This document shows positions 9,001 through 15,489 of a stretch of 17,977 nucleotides of DNA, piece by piece (the first letter of the stretch is position 1; each line of letters opens with the position of its first letter). The DNA comes from Treponema sp. (GTDB lineage: Bacteria; Spirochaetota; Spirochaetia; Treponematales; Breznakiellaceae), in NCBI GenBank assembly GCA_031281855.1, contig JAITEW010000322.1, forward strand, positions 1 through 17,977, given 5' to 3'. The translations under genes were made by a program, and so were the position numbers. Below the pieces are notes generated by a model. That model ran no database searches. It was not told where the DNA came from and saw only the letters and a program-made list of their open reading frames with translations.

Positions 9001-9122
9001 TCGGCGCCGCTTTTTACATGCCGCGCCCATATACCCAGGGCTTCAAGCTCCGTAAGCTCCACTATATCGAGAATTTCAAAACCGCTGTCCAGTACCTGCC
9101 CTGTCTTCAAAGCTGTGTTCAT
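6036..9122 (-). CDS. M16C zinc metallopeptidase, presequence-protease (PreP)-like
   Basis: This 1028-residue protein belongs to the long, single-chain branch of the pitrilysin/insulinase clan (M16C). These are oligopeptidases that enclose and degrade short unfolded peptides. The inverted zinc motif HxxEH is intact (HILEH, residues 70-74), and the third zinc ligand is expected to be the Glu of NEMKG at about residue 189. The first domain ends with the family-typical PGTPYDFESGGDP region. The second, inactive half begins after a charged helical linker at about 500-560 that fits the M16C-associated hinge domain. A low-complexity Gly/Ala/Glu loop of about 20 residues lies just before NEMKG. There is no signal peptide, so it is probably cytoplasmic. 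I start it at 9122 and not at the open-frame start 9185, because AGGGA lies 9 nt upstream and the ATG overlaps the stop of the FliG-like gene (ATGA). Confidence 0.92.
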   Translation of the reverse strand: MNTALKTGQVLDSGFEILDIVELTELEALGIWARHVKSGAEVFHVLNDDNENLFAFAFATPPEDSTGAAHILEHSVLCGSEGYPLKDAFLVLAQGSLRTFLNAMTFSDRTVYPASSVNEHDYFNIMGVYGDAVFRPLITEWTFLQEGHRLAFSPIEEPMEGKTESGPARGNPAAAGKEKLSITGVVYNEMKGAYSSPDAYAELWSVKAVLPGTPYDFESGGDPEHIPELTWQGLKEFHRSWYSPGNCRIFLAGNIPTEKQLAFLNERFLSTLPPGKAAPPVARAEPWKEPRSFAVPCPEGGDRKNTVLLSWLCGDTADAVETLSLAALTETLLGHDGSPLTRTLIDSGLGEDLSPVTGLEGELRETVFTVGLRGVEGREKDVEELIFGELKTLAEKGIPKTEIETALLAMEFSHREIRRSGGPFSLVWMRRSLKGWFYGGKPWDSLLFAPAFGEIKKRLAADPSYFEGMIRRYLLDNPHRALIVIKPEKGFLEKKEAELAHLLQEKETALSNEEKQRIREQSAELARVQEKEDSPEALAAIPHLARQDLSRDIIKVPREFCDAKGVPVLAHPLFTNGITYVDLAFPADTLDSADYPWLPFFSRAVVSVGLPGMDYGEVSSLLAHRAGGFYAVPQSGSTIPGASRTAAFPSGTLDIRGRDWLFYHLKALDEKTGPSLELALRLITEADFGDLKRIRDLALEMKNDIDSSLAPSGHSYASGRSSRNFSRSRLIDEIWNGLDQLFFVHHLADMDVREISGKLVSIRDRLLKAGLLVNVCCSESAAGAALGEIGAYFGSFGVPRPRKAALEDPASFSLPAGYGAAPVRFPEVFASPSLQVSFASFTLPAASFGSPQAMPDDIYAHQLSTGALWESIRMKGGAYGAFAGANSREGTFSFSTYRDPNPLRSLEVFSSVLKELAEQESCAGDQKDALDKAVIGCYSRIIRPQTSLEKSLSDLFRFLSGIEDRHRSAQLNSLLEVTGDELAAVRKRLAAAAEEGSDYSLHKVVITGKAEAGKIAEQLGTELTELPA

Positions 9123-10333
9123 TGAATTACATCCCTGTCGTCCATCATTAATATGCGGCCTTCTTCCCGGTTCAATCTGAACCATGCCAGAAACTCCCGG
9201 GCCGCAGCTTCGGTTTCGATTTTTGGAACCTGCCCCAGGACTTCATCCTCCTCGCGGACCCGCAGTTCCCGGCCGGAAGAAAGATTGCCCAGGATCTTGC
9301 CGGTAAAGGCCCCGGAACGGCCTTTAATGAGCAGGGCTATATCCCGGTCCGACATGGAACGGAGTTTTTCCTGGATCGGCCTGTCCGCCGCTGCAGGCAC
9401 ATCCTCCAGGGTGTAGAGCCGGTCTTTCAATTCCCTGCCCAGTCCGGGGTCCGTTTCTTCCAGTTCCTCCAGGAGCCTGTCGCCAAAAGAAACATCTGAG
9501 TGTTTTAGTATTGCCCTAAGAGCCCCTATGCCGTCAATAGCCGAAGCGGTTTCGGCGCTGCCGAAAAGGCGGGCCTTCTCCCTGAGCGCCGATGCCGTTC
9601 TCTCCAGCACTTCGGGAGAAATATCTTTAATATGGGCAATTCTTTTTATTATCTCCAGTTTCCGTTCACCGGAGATATTGGCCAGAACAGCAGCCGACTG
9701 CTTTGGCGGCAGCCTGGAAAGCACCAGGGCCTCGGCAGCGGGGCTTTCGTCACGGAAAAAAAGGGCCACCTGTTCGCCGCTGTAATCAGCAAGAAAATCA
9801 AAAGGGTTATCTGCGGCTTCAGGAACAGTGCGTTTTATAAAGGCTTCCCCTTTTTCAGGACCGAAAGCCGCGTACAAAAGGCGCCTGGCTGCTTCAACTC
9901 CTCCTGCGGAAGATCCGGAATACGCATACGGGGCCGAAAGAAGGGACCGGAATTCATCCAGTACCGCCTCGCCTTCCTCGGGCGTAATGCCTTTAAGGTT
10001 TACAATCTCCCGGGAAACCGCCTCTACCTGTTCGTTCTCCAGCCGGGAAAGAATGTCCGCCCCTTTATCGCTTCCTACCAATACCAGAAACTGGGCCACT
10101 TTCCGGTATTTGGAAACCTCTTCCGGAGCACGCCGGCCGGGCGGCTTCCGGGGGCCTGTCTTGAGGAAACCGCCCTTCGGGACAGATCCGCCTTTCCTGT
10201 TTTCAAGGCCCAGGGCCTCGTTCTGAAGGGGTTCGTGTTTCTGTTTCAATGTCTGCTGATAAGCCGCAACCCCGCGGCCCAGAGTTTCGTCTGCCCCAGG
10301 CTCCGTACCAGGCGGAGATTTGGACGTTCCCAT
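9119..10333 (-). CDS. fliG: FliG-like flagellar motor switch paralogue
   Basis: This 404-residue protein has the FliG order: N-domain at about 74-170 (start KYRKVAQFLVLVGSDKGADI), middle domain at about 175-255 (FDFLADYSGEQVALFF), and C-domain from about 265 (DRPIQEKLRSMSDRDIALLI). FliG forms the top of the C-ring and transmits torque and switching. This copy is divergent. The EHPQ motif of the middle domain reads ESPA (196-199), and the usual DDR before IQ in the torque helix reads ADR (316-318). It also has an extra N-terminal tail of about 70 Pro/Lys/Gly-rich residues. Spirochaetes commonly carry a second FliG (FliG1) of this divergent kind. In Borrelia the FliG1 protein is not needed for flagellar assembly but is needed for full motility. 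The gene overlaps the downstream peptidase gene by 4 nt. Only AGG near the ATG hints at a ribosome site. Confidence 0.82.
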   Translation of the reverse strand: MGTSKSPPGTEPGADETLGRGVAAYQQTLKQKHEPLQNEALGLENRKGGSVPKGGFLKTGPRKPPGRRAPEEVSKYRKVAQFLVLVGSDKGADILSRLENEQVEAVSREIVNLKGITPEEGEAVLDEFRSLLSAPYAYSGSSAGGVEAARRLLYAAFGPEKGEAFIKRTVPEAADNPFDFLADYSGEQVALFFRDESPAAEALVLSRLPPKQSAAVLANISGERKLEIIKRIAHIKDISPEVLERTASALREKARLFGSAETASAIDGIGALRAILKHSDVSFGDRLLEELEETDPGLGRELKDRLYTLEDVPAAADRPIQEKLRSMSDRDIALLIKGRSGAFTGKILGNLSSGRELRVREEDEVLGQVPKIETEAAAREFLAWFRLNREEGRILMMDDRDVIQ

Positions 10334-10359
10334 ACGCCTATACTACGCTATTCCCTGGG

Positions 10360-10365
10360 ATTATA
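10360..10365 (-). promoter_or_regulatory. Candidate -10 box for the FliG-like/M16 operon
   Basis: Read on the minus strand this is a perfect TATAAT, which would put the transcript start about 20 nt before the FliG-like start codon. No good -35 is seen 16-18 bp upstream, so activation or another sigma factor may be needed, or the match may be chance. It overlaps the TACAATGTA palindrome by two bases. Confidence 0.4.
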
Positions 10366-10372
10366 CAATGTA
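10364..10372. promoter_or_regulatory. Palindromic site TACAATGTA (copy 1)
   Basis: An odd palindrome TACA-A-TGTA lies one base upstream of the rightward -35 and abuts the leftward -10. Its reverse complement is the exact sequence of copy 2 at 10433-10441. Candidate operator for a dimeric regulator shared by both divergent promoters. Confidence 0.35.
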
Positions 10373-10373
10373 A

Positions 10374-10402
10374 TTGACAGGTAATTCAGAGGATATTACA
10401 AT
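10374..10402 (+). promoter_or_regulatory. Strong sigma-70 promoter for the regulator array
   Basis: The -35 is a perfect TTGACA (10374-10379), the spacer is 17 bp, and the -10 is TACAAT (10397-10402, five of six). The predicted start is about 10409, leaving a leader of about 110 nt before the TTG start codon at 10522. This is the best promoter match I found in the window. Confidence 0.75.
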
Positions 10403-10432
10403 GATAACAAACTACAATTAATAGTAATATAC

Positions 10433-10441
10433 TACATTGTA
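10433..10441. promoter_or_regulatory. Palindromic site TACATTGTA (copy 2)
   Basis: The odd palindrome TACA-T-TGTA extends to CTACA-T-TGTAG (10432-10442). It lies about 25-33 nt downstream of the predicted transcript start, where a bound protein could block elongation or initiation. It is the reverse complement of copy 1. A partial match, TACAATG, lies at 10397-10403 across the -10 box. Confidence 0.35.
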
Positions 10442-10509
10442 GCAAAAGGATATTTATTTGATTTTATAGTATAACGCCCAACGGAATGTTGGACTGATTT
10501 AAACGTAAT

Positions 10510-10514
10510 AAGGA
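10510..10514 (+). promoter_or_regulatory. Ribosome binding site that supports the TTG start
   Basis: AAGGA with 7 nt spacing precedes the TTG at 10522. The next codons align residue by residue with the start of the second array member (PEQFFQGF against AEQLFYGF), so TTG is the real start. Confidence 0.75.
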
Positions 10515-10521
10515 AAATCAG

Positions 10522-12885
10522 TTGCCGGAACAGTTTTTTCAAGGATTCGCCCCTATAGCGCCGGGAAACCGAATTTACCTGGAACGGCCCAGGATTGACC
10601 GCCTGCTGAAACAGGCAATCAACAGTCCGCTGGTGATGGTTGTGGCCGGAGCGGGTTACGGTAAGACCCACGCTGTTTATTCCTTCGTACAGAAATGTGA
10701 CGCCCTTACCGCTTGGGTGCAGCTTTCGGAACGGGATAATATCGCCGAACGCTTTTGGGAAAACTTTGTATCCGCTACGGCTTCCGTGAGCAGGGATGCG
10801 CCGGTAAAACTTACGCAGCTTGGCTTCCCGGTTACGGCGCAGCAGTTCGAGCGGTACTTTAGCATCATTAAGAATGACGCCGCTGAGGACAAAAAATACA
10901 TCCTTGTTTATGACGACCTTCACCTTATCACCAATAAAGCGGTGCTGCGTTTCCTGGAACAATCGGTTTCCGCGCCTCGCCCTAACATTACTTCCGTGTT
11001 CATCTCCAGGACCGAACCCAGCCTCAATTTGACAAAAAAAACGCCCCTTGGGTTTTTGAATTACCTTACTGAAGAACACCTCCGGTTCAGCCAGGAGGAA
11101 ATGGTTTTATACTTCCAGCTTCAGAATATCGCCCCTTCGCCCAGAATCGCGGCGTCTATATACCACGATACCGAAGGCTGGGCCTTCGCCATACACCTGG
11201 CGGTCCTTTCCCTTAAAAACGCCCCTGCAGGGGCCGGCTATATCCCCCAGGCTCTGAGGGTCAACATCTTCAAGCTCATTGAAAGCGAAATCATGCGGCC
11301 CCTGGAGCCTGAACTTCGGCGTTTTATCATAAAGCTCTCGCTTATCGAACATCTGGACCCGGCTCTGCTCCGGGAACTGGCTGCCAGCCCTTCGCTTATG
11401 GACAGGCTGGAAAACATCGTCGGCGCTTTTATCCGTTTCGACGCCTACCTCAAGGCTTACCGTATCCACCACCTCTTTCTGGATTACCTTAAAGGGCGGC
11501 AGGACGAATTAAGGGAAGATGAAAAAAAAGAAGTCTGGGCTAAAACGGCGGACTGGTGCGCAGCGAACAACCAGAAGATGGACGCCATCAGCTACTACGA
11601 AAAAGCGGGCCTTTACGGAAAACTCCTGGAACTGGTGGTTAACACCCTGCCCCTGCTGCTGCCTGAGAATACCGCCCGTATGCTCCTGGAAATTATGGAC
11701 AGGGCTCCGAAGGAAATATACTCCCACTACCCTGTGGCTCCGGGCCTCCATTGCAGGCTTCTTCTTACCCTGGAAATGATGGACGAAGCCCTGGCGGATG
11801 TTAAACAGAGCATCGCTGTTTTGGAAAAGGAGCCCCTGAGCCCCGGTATCCACCGGATTCTGGCAGGCTGTTATAACAACTGGGGTTTTATCAACATGTT
11901 CACCGCTCCGTACACCAGGAATTATGACTACTCCGTGTATTTTGAAAAAGCCCATTTCCACGCGGCTCAAATAAACCTCCGGATCACGCCTCCCATGAAC
12001 GTATCGCCCCAGAGCGCCTATATCTGCAGGGTGAACAGTCCCGAAAAGGAGGAGATGGAGCAGGCCATAACGGCTCTGGAAAAATCCGTTCCCCATCTGC
12101 TGGTATCCATGGGCGGATGCATGTCCGGAATATGCGAACTTGCCAGAGGGGAGCTTACCTTTTTCAGAGGCAGCCAGGAGGCGGAACCCCTTCTCAGGGA
12201 AAGTGTCCGCAAGGCCCGGGAGCATAGCCAGTATGAAATTGAAAACCGGGCGCTTTTCTATCTTTTGCGGACCAGCCTCCGTGAAGGGAAAAAAGAAGAA
12301 ATCACGGATATATTGAAACAGCTTAAAGCCCAGCTGGAAGAGCCCAACTACCTAAACCGTTATACGTACGATGATATCGTCATGGGCTGGTTTTACGTTC
12401 AAATACGGCAGGGGGGCAAAGCGGCAAAGTGGCTGAAAAACGATTTTGAGGAATGCGTCCTTAACTCCGCTTCCCAGGGCCTGGAAATTCTTGTAAAAGC
12501 AAAATACCAAATTTCGGAGAAACAGTACCGCAAGGCGCTGTCAATCCTGGGAAACAGGGACAAAAAATACGGCATCTGGGCTTTTGTAATGGGAAAGATC
12601 GAAATACTGACCCTTGAGGCCCTGTGCCGCTGGTATCTGGAGGAACAGGAGAAGGCTTATGAGGCGCTGGAAGCCGCCTGGAAACTGGCGGAGCCTAACG
12701 GGCTTTTTTTCCCTTTTGCAGAACTAGGCGCCGACATGCGGTTTCTGACTGAAGCGGCGTTGAAAGACGGAACCCTCTCTATCCCGCAGGAAGGGCTTGA
12801 AAAAATAAACCGCGACGCGGCGCGTTATGGGGAGAAAATTTCCGCCCTTGCCGGAGAGTTCGGCTCCGACGCGAAGCGCAGGTAA
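10522..12885 (+). CDS. MalT/LAL-type STAND ATPase lacking the LuxR DNA-binding domain
   Basis: This 787-residue protein is the first of three tandem paralogues. Its N-terminal P-loop NTPase has Walker A GAGYGKT at 43-49 and Walker B YILVYDDLH at 126-134. The family sensor segment (FISRTEPSLNL) and the TEGWAFAIHLAVLSL element characteristic of MalT-like proteins follow. From about residue 330 it is a helical, TPR-like region with a conserved MGGCMSG at about 530-536. MalT-family proteins are STAND switches that oligomerise when ATP and an inducer bind. In this copy the protein stops at SALAGEFGSDAKRR, just where the next paralogue continues into a linker and helix-turn-helix. The next gene's ribosome binding site begins within 15 nt, so there is no hidden HTH remnant. 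It should therefore sense and perhaps oligomerise but not bind DNA by the usual domain. It starts at TTG and is the promoter-proximal gene. Confidence 0.88.
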   Translation: MPEQFFQGFAPIAPGNRIYLERPRIDRLLKQAINSPLVMVVAGAGYGKTHAVYSFVQKCDALTAWVQLSERDNIAERFWENFVSATASVSRDAPVKLTQLGFPVTAQQFERYFSIIKNDAAEDKKYILVYDDLHLITNKAVLRFLEQSVSAPRPNITSVFISRTEPSLNLTKKTPLGFLNYLTEEHLRFSQEEMVLYFQLQNIAPSPRIAASIYHDTEGWAFAIHLAVLSLKNAPAGAGYIPQALRVNIFKLIESEIMRPLEPELRRFIIKLSLIEHLDPALLRELAASPSLMDRLENIVGAFIRFDAYLKAYRIHHLFLDYLKGRQDELREDEKKEVWAKTADWCAANNQKMDAISYYEKAGLYGKLLELVVNTLPLLLPENTARMLLEIMDRAPKEIYSHYPVAPGLHCRLLLTLEMMDEALADVKQSIAVLEKEPLSPGIHRILAGCYNNWGFINMFTAPYTRNYDYSVYFEKAHFHAAQINLRITPPMNVSPQSAYICRVNSPEKEEMEQAITALEKSVPHLLVSMGGCMSGICELARGELTFFRGSQEAEPLLRESVRKAREHSQYEIENRALFYLLRTSLREGKKEEITDILKQLKAQLEEPNYLNRYTYDDIVMGWFYVQIRQGGKAAKWLKNDFEECVLNSASQGLEILVKAKYQISEKQYRKALSILGNRDKKYGIWAFVMGKIEILTLEALCRWYLEEQEKAYEALEAAWKLAEPNGLFFPFAELGADMRFLTEAALKDGTLSIPQEGLEKINRDAARYGEKISALAGEFGSDAKRR

Positions 12886-12895
12886 AGGAAAACAA

Positions 12896-12904
12896 AAGGA
12901 AGGG
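12896..12904 (+). promoter_or_regulatory. Ribosome binding site that decides the GTG start
   Basis: AAGGAAGGG lies 3-7 nt before GTG at 12908. An upstream in-frame ATG at 12827 lies within the previous gene, and the protein it would add does not match the paralogues, so GTG is preferred. Confidence 0.75.
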
Positions 12905-12907
12905 CAA

Positions 12908-15475
12908 GTGGCGGAGCAGTTATTTTACGGTTTTACCCCTATGGCCTCGGACAACCAGGCCTACCTGGAACGTCCGCAGATCGACAGCCTCCTTGAACAA
13001 GCGATACGGAATCCGCTGGTCACTGTCGTTGCCGGCGCGGGATACGGCAAGACCTACGCTGTTTATTCTTTTCTCAAAAAAAATAATTTCCGCACCGCCT
13101 GGGTTCAGTTCTCGGAACGAGATAATATCGGCAGCCGCTTTTGGGAAAATTTTGTTTCCGCTATAGGGTCGATTAGCAAGAAATCCGCCGCAAGGCTGAT
13201 GGAACTCGGCTTTCCTGCGACAGAAGAACACTTTGAGCGGTACCTGAGGATTCCCAAAAGCGATGTGGTCCCTGATCAGAAGTATATCTTTGTTTATGAC
13301 GATCTCCACCTTATTACCGATAAAACGGTGCTCCGCTTCATGGAACATTCCATAACCTCGCCTTTTCCCAATATCACTTCCATCCTCATTTCCAGGACCG
13401 AACCTACCATCAATCTCATGAAAATGGTATCCAAAGGGCTCCTGAACCAGATAACCGAAGAAGATCTCCGGTTCAGCCAGGAAGAAATGGTTTCGTATTT
13501 CAAGCTTCTCGATCTCAACCCCTCGATCCAGACTGCCGCCTCTATATACCGCGACACCGAAGGCTGGGCCTTCGCCATACACCTGGCGGGCCTTTCCCTT
13601 AAAAACGCCCTGCCCGGAACGGCCTATGTTTCCCAGGCTCTAAGGTCCAACATTTTCAGGCTTATCGAAAGCGAAGTCATGTCCCCTTTGCAGCCGGAAC
13701 TTCAGCGCCTCCTTATCAAGCTCTCTCTTGTCGAACGGCCGGCGCCGAGCCTGCTGAAGGAAATAGCCGGCGGCGCTTTGCCGGGTAACGCCCTGGAAGG
13801 CATCGGCTCCTTCGTCCGTTTCGACACCTACCTTGACGCATACCATATTCATCATCTTTTCATGGATTACCTTAAAGGCAGGCAGCATGAATTAAGCGAT
13901 GAGGAAAAAAAAGAAGTCTGGCTCAAAACCGCCGCGTGGTGCGCTGAGAACGATCAGAAAATGGATGCCATAAGCTATTATGAAAAAGCAGGGGATTACA
14001 ACAAAATAGTCGGCATTGTCTATACCCTTCCCCTGATTCTGCCTATCCACATAGCCCGGTTTATCCTTGAAATGATGGACCGGGCGCCTAAAACTATCTA
14101 CCGGGATTACCCTTTAAGCATCATTATCCGCAGCCGTATCCTTATCAGCCTGGGCCGGTTTGAGCAGTCCCGGAAAGAACTGCTGGAAATCCTCCCGTCT
14201 CTCAGGGAGCTGCCCGAAAGCCCGGCAAAGCACCGCCTCCTTATGGGCTGCAATATCAATGTGGGCTTCATCGGCTTTATCGTCGCAATGTATTCAGGGC
14301 GCTATGATTTTATGGATTTTTTCAGGGAAGCCGCGGCTGAAAGCAGGCTGATGGGGGATTATGTTTCCAAGCCGCCTGCTAACGGGATAGTCCTGAGCTC
14401 TTATGTGTGCAGGGTCACAAATCCTGACCCCCGGGAGCTTGAAAAAACTATCGAGGCTATGAGGGAAATGGTCCCCTACGCCGCAGAGGCTATGGGGGGC
14501 TGCATGTCGGGAATGTACGAACTCGCCAGAGGGGAATTCGCCTTTTTCCGGGGAGACGCAGAAGAAGCGGAAAAACTGTGCTTTGAGGCCCTCCGCAAAG
14601 CCCGGGATAAGGATCAGTACGAAATCGAAAACCGGGCCCTCTTCTACCTCCTCCGCATCTATCTGAGCCAGGGAAACGCCGGGGAAACAGGGAATATTCT
14701 CAAGCAGCTTGAAGCGGAGCTTGAATTCCCTTATTACCTGAACCGCTATTCCCATTACGACATTGTTACCGGATGGTATTACATCCAGACCCAGCAGCGG
14801 GAACTGGCCGCGCCGTGGCTAAAAAGCGACTATGAGGAAAGCGAGCTCAACGCCAGGGCCCAGGGGCTGGAAAAACTGGTCCGGGCCAGGTACTTCCTTG
14901 GAGAAAAACGTTTTCCGGCGGCTGTCGCTTCCCTGGAGAACCGCGGGGATGTGGAACCCCTTCTTATGGGCAATATAGAGATGAAGGCCCTTGAAGCGGT
15001 CTGCCGCTACCAGCTCCGGGACCGGGACGGCGCGTTCAAGGCCTTTGCGGAAGCCTATGAACTCGCAAGCCCGTCGGGTCTTTTTATGCCCTTCACGGAA
15101 CTGGGCAAGGATATGCGGACCCTTGCCGATTCGGCGCTGAAAGAAGGCGCGCCGGGCATTCCCAAAGAAGGGCTTGAAAAAATCAAGCGTGATGCTGCAA
15201 ACTATGCAAAGAAAATTTTTGCCCTCTCTGAGGGGTTCCGGCCTGCGGCGGCGCACCGGAGAGACGACATGCCGGTGAACGTTGTGTTGTCCCACAGGGA
15301 GTATGAAGTTCTTAAGGGATTTTCCCAGGGCCTTACCCGGGAAGAGATTGCTTCGGCTTCGTCCCTTTCGATCAATACCGTAAAGAGCGTGATAAGGAGT
15401 ATTTACAATAAACTGGGAGCTGTTAATCAAGCCGATGCGGTCCGGATTGCTACGGAAATGGGTATACTGTCCTGA
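12908..15475 (+). CDS. MalT/LAL-type LuxR-family transcriptional regulator (full length)
   Basis: This 855-residue protein is the complete member of the array. Walker A GAGYGKT is at 43-49 and the Walker B segment YIFVYDDLH is at the same place as in the first paralogue. The TEGWAFAIHLAGLSL element and TPR-like helices with MGGCMSG follow. The LuxR-type helix-turn-helix occupies about 794-853: it begins LSHREYEVLKGFSQGL, and SINTVKSVIRSIYNKLG is the recognition helix region. It probably activates transcription when ATP and an unknown small inducer drive assembly, as for MalT. By eye it shares well over half its residues with the first member. One stretch (13556-13610) is almost identical at the DNA level. 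The GTG start is 22 nt after the first gene's stop, so both should be on one mRNA. The inducer and target genes cannot be told from this window. Confidence 0.9.
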   Translation: MAEQLFYGFTPMASDNQAYLERPQIDSLLEQAIRNPLVTVVAGAGYGKTYAVYSFLKKNNFRTAWVQFSERDNIGSRFWENFVSAIGSISKKSAARLMELGFPATEEHFERYLRIPKSDVVPDQKYIFVYDDLHLITDKTVLRFMEHSITSPFPNITSILISRTEPTINLMKMVSKGLLNQITEEDLRFSQEEMVSYFKLLDLNPSIQTAASIYRDTEGWAFAIHLAGLSLKNALPGTAYVSQALRSNIFRLIESEVMSPLQPELQRLLIKLSLVERPAPSLLKEIAGGALPGNALEGIGSFVRFDTYLDAYHIHHLFMDYLKGRQHELSDEEKKEVWLKTAAWCAENDQKMDAISYYEKAGDYNKIVGIVYTLPLILPIHIARFILEMMDRAPKTIYRDYPLSIIIRSRILISLGRFEQSRKELLEILPSLRELPESPAKHRLLMGCNINVGFIGFIVAMYSGRYDFMDFFREAAAESRLMGDYVSKPPANGIVLSSYVCRVTNPDPRELEKTIEAMREMVPYAAEAMGGCMSGMYELARGEFAFFRGDAEEAEKLCFEALRKARDKDQYEIENRALFYLLRIYLSQGNAGETGNILKQLEAELEFPYYLNRYSHYDIVTGWYYIQTQQRELAAPWLKSDYEESELNARAQGLEKLVRARYFLGEKRFPAAVASLENRGDVEPLLMGNIEMKALEAVCRYQLRDRDGAFKAFAEAYELASPSGLFMPFTELGKDMRTLADSALKEGAPGIPKEGLEKIKRDAANYAKKIFALSEGFRPAAAHRRDDMPVNVVLSHREYEVLKGFSQGLTREEIASASSLSINTVKSVIRSIYNKLGAVNQADAVRIATEMGILS

Positions 15476-15489
15476 ATGTGGAGGCTTTG

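Larger units (their letters stand above)
10334..10521. other. Divergent control region between fliG-like gene and regulator array
   Basis: This 188-nt AT-rich spacer separates the leftward FliG-like operon from the rightward regulator array. It holds a strong rightward promoter, a leftward TATAAT, two copies of TACAnTGTA and a predicted untranslated leader of about 110 nt for the array. A small 5-bp hairpin (CCAAC at 10478-10482 with GTTGG at 10488-10492) lies in that leader, 17 nt before the ribosome binding site. Confidence 0.7.

Noticed and set aside
9123..9185. Longer N-terminus for the M16C peptidase
   Set aside because: The extra 21 residues lie inside the FliG-like gene and have no signal-peptide character; the ATGA overlap at 9122 is the likely start.
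10478..10492. Small hairpin in the leader of the regulator array as a riboswitch or attenuator
   Set aside because: The stem is only 5 bp with no conserved aptamer features or T-run, so it is too weak to call.
12827..12907. Upstream ATG extension of the second regulator gene by 27 codons
   Set aside because: It would overlap the first regulator gene, the added residues have no match in the paralogues, and the GTG at 12908 has a good ribosome binding site.
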